Assembly: GCA_017459075.1 (NCBI GenBank)
Contig: JAFUDQ010000005.1
Coordinates: forward strand, 1-64,000
Length of the DNA: 64,000 nt
From: Bacteroidales bacterium
Lineage (GTDB): Bacteria; Bacteroidota; Bacteroidia; Bacteroidales; UBA932
Direction: 5' to 3'
The notes under the pieces are model-generated. The model was not told where the DNA came from and ran no database searches. It saw only the letters and a program-made list of their open reading frames with translations. The position numbers were made by a program, and so were the translations under genes. Position 1 is the stretch's first letter. Each line of letters starts with the position of its first letter. Below are positions 61,942-64,000 of the stretch, one piece after another.

Positions 61942-62667
61942 ATGCTCAGGGACCGATATCCATCCAAGCTTCTTGAGGATGCGGTAGAGGCCATCGGCAC
62001 GCTTCCCGGGGTGGGGAAGCGGAGTGCCATGCGCCTTGCCCTGCACCTTCTGAGGCAACCGTCAGAGAATGTACATCACCTCGCAGATGCCCTTGTGCAT
62101 CTGCGGGACGATGTTAAGTATTGTTCTACCTGCATGATGATTTCGGATGCCGATACCTGTTCCATTTGTGCCGACGGCCGACGTGACCATCGGACGATAT
62201 GTGTGGTAGAAACGGTCCGGGATGTCATGAGTATAGAGGCTACGGGGCAGTACAACGGGGTTTATCACGTTCTTGGCGGCAGTATCTCTCCAATAGACGG
62301 CATCGGCCCATCTGACCTAACCATCTCCGCCCTGGTTTCCCGGGTGGAATTGCTTTGCGATTCAGACCCTTCGGCTTCGCTCAGGGTGACAGAATCTGTC
62401 ATTTCGAGCTCTTCTTCTGTCATTTCGAGTTCTTCTTCTGTCATTTCGAGCGAAGTCGAGAAATCTCCTTCCTTGGAAGTGATCCTGGCCCTGGGAGGTG
62501 ACGTGGAAGGGGAAACGACGGCATTCTATATCTATCGCCAGCTCTCCCGCTTCCCTGTAAAGCTCACCACCCTGGCCCGTGGCCTTGGCTTTGGCGATGA
62601 CCTTGAGTACGCCGATGAAGTGACCCTTGGCCGCTCCCTTGCCGCCCGCCAGCCTTTTAAGCCGTAA
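61942..62667 (+). CDS. recR: Recombination protein RecR with repeat-derived insertion
   Basis: 241 aa against about 200 in most bacteria. The helix-hairpin-helix (AIGTLPGVGKRSAMRLALHL), Cys4 zinc finger (CSTCMMISDADTCSIC, near 58-73), and TOPRIM domain (CVVETVRDVMSIEATGQYNG) are complete. LALGGDVEGETTAFYI and ARGLGFGDDLEYADEVTLGR close the fold. Between SRVEL and LEVILAL, about residues 141-178, sits a peptide from the dispersed repeat (VISSSSSVISSSSSVISSEV). This joint is a surface loop in RecR. RecR loads RecA at single-strand gaps with RecO and RecF. It probably still folds. Confidence 0.9.
   Translation: MLRDRYPSKLLEDAVEAIGTLPGVGKRSAMRLALHLLRQPSENVHHLADALVHLRDDVKYCSTCMMISDADTCSICADGRRDHRTICVVETVRDVMSIEATGQYNGVYHVLGGSISPIDGIGPSDLTISALVSRVELLCDSDPSASLRVTESVISSSSSVISSSSSVISSEVEKSPSLEVILALGGDVEGETTAFYIYRQLSRFPVKLTTLARGLGFGDDLEYADEVTLGRSLAARQPFKP
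62362..62467 (+). repeat. Dispersed repeat array inside recR
   Basis: An inverted arm (CAGACCCTTCGGCTTCGCTC onward) is followed by TGTCATTTCGAG units beginning at 62397, 62418 and 62439, exactly 21 nt apart, and a GAGAAATCTCC end. The 21-nt period keeps the recR reading frame. Confidence 0.85.
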
Positions 62668-62683
62668 TTTATCCTTTGAATAA

Positions 62684-62714
62684 TTTGCAGATTAAAAGAA
62701 AATGCCTAAATTTG
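62684..62714 (+). promoter_or_regulatory. Promoter of rpsO
   Basis: TTTG (62684-62687), 19 bp, TAAATTTG (62707-62714), 70 bp before the rpsO ATG. Full consensus match. Confidence 0.8.
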
Positions 62715-62784
62715 CACCGCTTTTTCGCGACCTACGGAAAAGTGCTGATAATTAACATTTTTATTAACTAAAATTTTTTGCAAA

Positions 62785-63060
62785 ATGGCTGAATATTTGA
62801 TGCCTGAAAAGAAGCAAGAGATTTTCGCGAAGTACGGGAAGTCCAATACAGACACCGGCTCACCTGAGAGTCAAGTTGCTTTATTCTCCTACCGTATCGC
62901 TCACCTTACAGAGCACGTGAAGAAGAACAAGAAGGACGTTGTAACACGTCGTTCCCTCCTCCGTCTCGTAGGTAAAAGACGTCAGCTTCTGGATTACCTC
63001 CAGAAAGTGGATATCGAGAGATACAGGGCTATCGTTAAGGAGCTTGGCCTCCGTCGATAA
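62785..63060 (+). CDS. rpsO: Ribosomal protein S15
   Basis: 91 aa. Complete S15 four-helix protein with [20 protein letters not shown] and [17 protein letters not shown]. It binds the three-way junction of 16S rRNA helices 20-22 early in small-subunit assembly. The leader of about 70 nt could hold an autoregulatory site; none is evident. It precedes pnp, the common rpsO-pnp order. Confidence 0.97.
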   Translation: MAEYLMPEKKQEIFAKYGKSNTDTGSPESQVALFSYRIAHLTEHVKKNKKDVVTRRSLLRLVGKRRQLLDYLQKVDIERYRAIVKELGLRR

Positions 63061-63081
63061 GCTTCCACGATAGGAAAACAG

Positions 63082-63117
63082 AAAGGGAGAGGTCACAAGG
63101 TGGCTTTCCCCTTTTTT
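63082..63117 (+). terminator. Terminator after rpsO
   Basis: AAAGGG (63082-63087) with CCCTTT and GTCAC with GTGGC form an imperfect stem, then TTTTTT. It would reduce read-through into pnp. Confidence 0.65.
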
Positions 63118-63209
63118 CTTTGAAAAAGAGATGCCCGGCAATTGGGCACTACAATATAGAAATCGTCGTTTTAAGACGATGTTGACGAAATAAAGACGTA
63201 AACGAAGAA

Positions 63210-64000
63210 ATGAACATTATCAAAAAGACAATCGAACTCCCTGACGGCAGGGTAATCGAGATCGAGACCGGTAAACTGGCCAAACAGGCAGACGGTTCAG
63301 CAGTAGTAAAAATGGGTGGCACAATGCTCCTCGCCACCGTTACCTGCGCTACAGAGGTTACAGAGGGTACTGATTTCCTTCCCCTCCAGGTAGACTACAA
63401 AGAGAAATTCTATGCAGCCGGACGTTTCCCCGGCGGATTCATGAAAAGAGAAGGCAAAGCCTCTGATTATGAGGTGCTTATTGCACGCCTTGTAGACCGT
63501 GCCCTTCGCCCCCTCTTCCCGGATGACTTCCACCTTGCAGTATTTGTTAACATCTGGCTCATATCGGCAGAAAAAGACATTCAGCCCGATGCACTCGCAG
63601 GTCTTGCAGCATCTGCAGCCCTTGCAGCCAGCGACCTTCCGTTCCTCGGACCTATCTCTGAGGTTCGCGTTGCCCGCATCGACGGTCAGTTCGTTATCAA
63701 CCCTACATTCTCTGAGACAGAGAAGGCAGACCTTGAACTCATGGTTGCCGCTACCGAAGAGAACATCATGATGGTAGAGGGTGAGATGAAGGAAGTTACA
63801 GAGGACGTAATGCTTGAGGCTATCAAATTCGCTCACGAAGAGATTAAGCGTCACTGCCGCGTTCAGAAAGAACTTAACGCAGAGTGTGGTAAGACTGTTA
63901 AGCGTGACTATCCTCATGACGAGGAGGATGAAGACCTTCGCAAGGCCGTTCACGACTTCTGCTATCCCAAATGCTATGAGCTTGCAAAGAGCGCAAAGCC
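63210..64000 (+). CDS. pnp: Polynucleotide phosphorylase, N-terminal part
   Basis: Starts at ATG 63210 and runs off the window, with 263 codons seen. The first RNase PH domain has [36 protein letters not shown] and [14 protein letters not shown]; the linker helical domain begins near 230. The PNPase degrades RNA from the 3' end with phosphate and can add tails. The active residues of the second RNase PH domain and the KH/S1 domains lie outside. There is no stop codon in the visible frame. Confidence 0.95.
   Translation, partial: MNIIKKTIELPDGRVIEIETGKLAKQADGSAVVKMGGTMLLATVTCATEVTEGTDFLPLQVDYKEKFYAAGRFPGGFMKREGKASDYEVLIARLVDRALRPLFPDDFHLAVFVNIWLISAEKDIQPDALAGLAASAALAASDLPFLGPISEVRVARIDGQFVINPTFSETEKADLELMVAATEENIMMVEGEMKEVTEDVMLEAIKFAHEEIKRHCRVQKELNAECGKTVKRDYPHDEEDEDLRKAVHDFCYPKCYELAKSAK

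Overview
The window looks like a chromosome segment of an uncultured, probably gut-associated Bacteroidales. Evidence: repeated Bacteroidales-type promoters (TTTG or TTG, about 19-20 bp, then TAnnTTTG), lipoproteins with a short signal and Ser-Cys, a BtuG-like/TonB receptor pair, a GH53 galactanase lipoprotein, DUF5723, DUF4293 and DUF3737 proteins, PnuC, and a tmRNA whose tag ends in YALAA. A finer assignment is not possible from sequence alone.

Layout. 1-850: the tail of an Rpn-type nuclease, a repeat, and a structured 6S-like RNA. 847-9852: a five-gene defence operon. Two genes share one adenine methyltransferase, and the second also carries a GIY-YIG-like domain and an SF2 helicase. They are followed by zorA, zorB and zorC of the Zorya type. 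This is the most unusual system in the window. 10135-13597 (minus): GH53, a MATE exporter and DUF3737. 13679-14073: tmRNA. 14092-16511: a small lipoprotein and outer-membrane protein group. 16511-28037: phosphonate biosynthesis (PEP mutase/cytidylyltransferase fusion, phosphonopyruvate decarboxylase, phosphonoacetaldehyde reductase), then a D-lactate-dehydrogenase-like flavoprotein, an aminotransferase, and LicD, acyltransferase and glycosyltransferase genes. Together these suggest a surface glycan decorated with a phosphonate. 28026-28596: an AT-rich segment bounded by 20-bp perfect inverted repeats. 28604-50592: mostly housekeeping genes (nucleoside phosphorylase, ClpC-like ATPase, gyrA, TPR protein, phoH, capA-like, SPOR lipoprotein, inactive-looking M28 peptidase, leuS, two yitT, AraC regulator, rluA, dnaK, trpS). 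50918-51629: a decayed type II CRISPR locus, with a tracrRNA-like gene antisense to the 5' leader of a cas9 that stops after the bridge helix. 51667-63060: CYTH protein, nadD, gmk, fba, btuG/btuB-like genes, an FKBP isomerase, pnuC, an SGNH hydrolase, a MurNAc/GlcNAc kinase with murQ, recR and rpsO. The window ends inside pnp.

A short dispersed repeat runs through the whole window (core TGTCATTTCGAC ... GAGAAATCTC, with a variable small palindrome in the middle). It occurs between genes, abuts a start codon (licD), and lies in frame inside two conserved genes (the phosphonoacetaldehyde reductase and recR), where it adds low-complexity peptides.

All calls come from reading the sequence. No database search, alignment or folding program was run. 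Family names are from recognised motifs.
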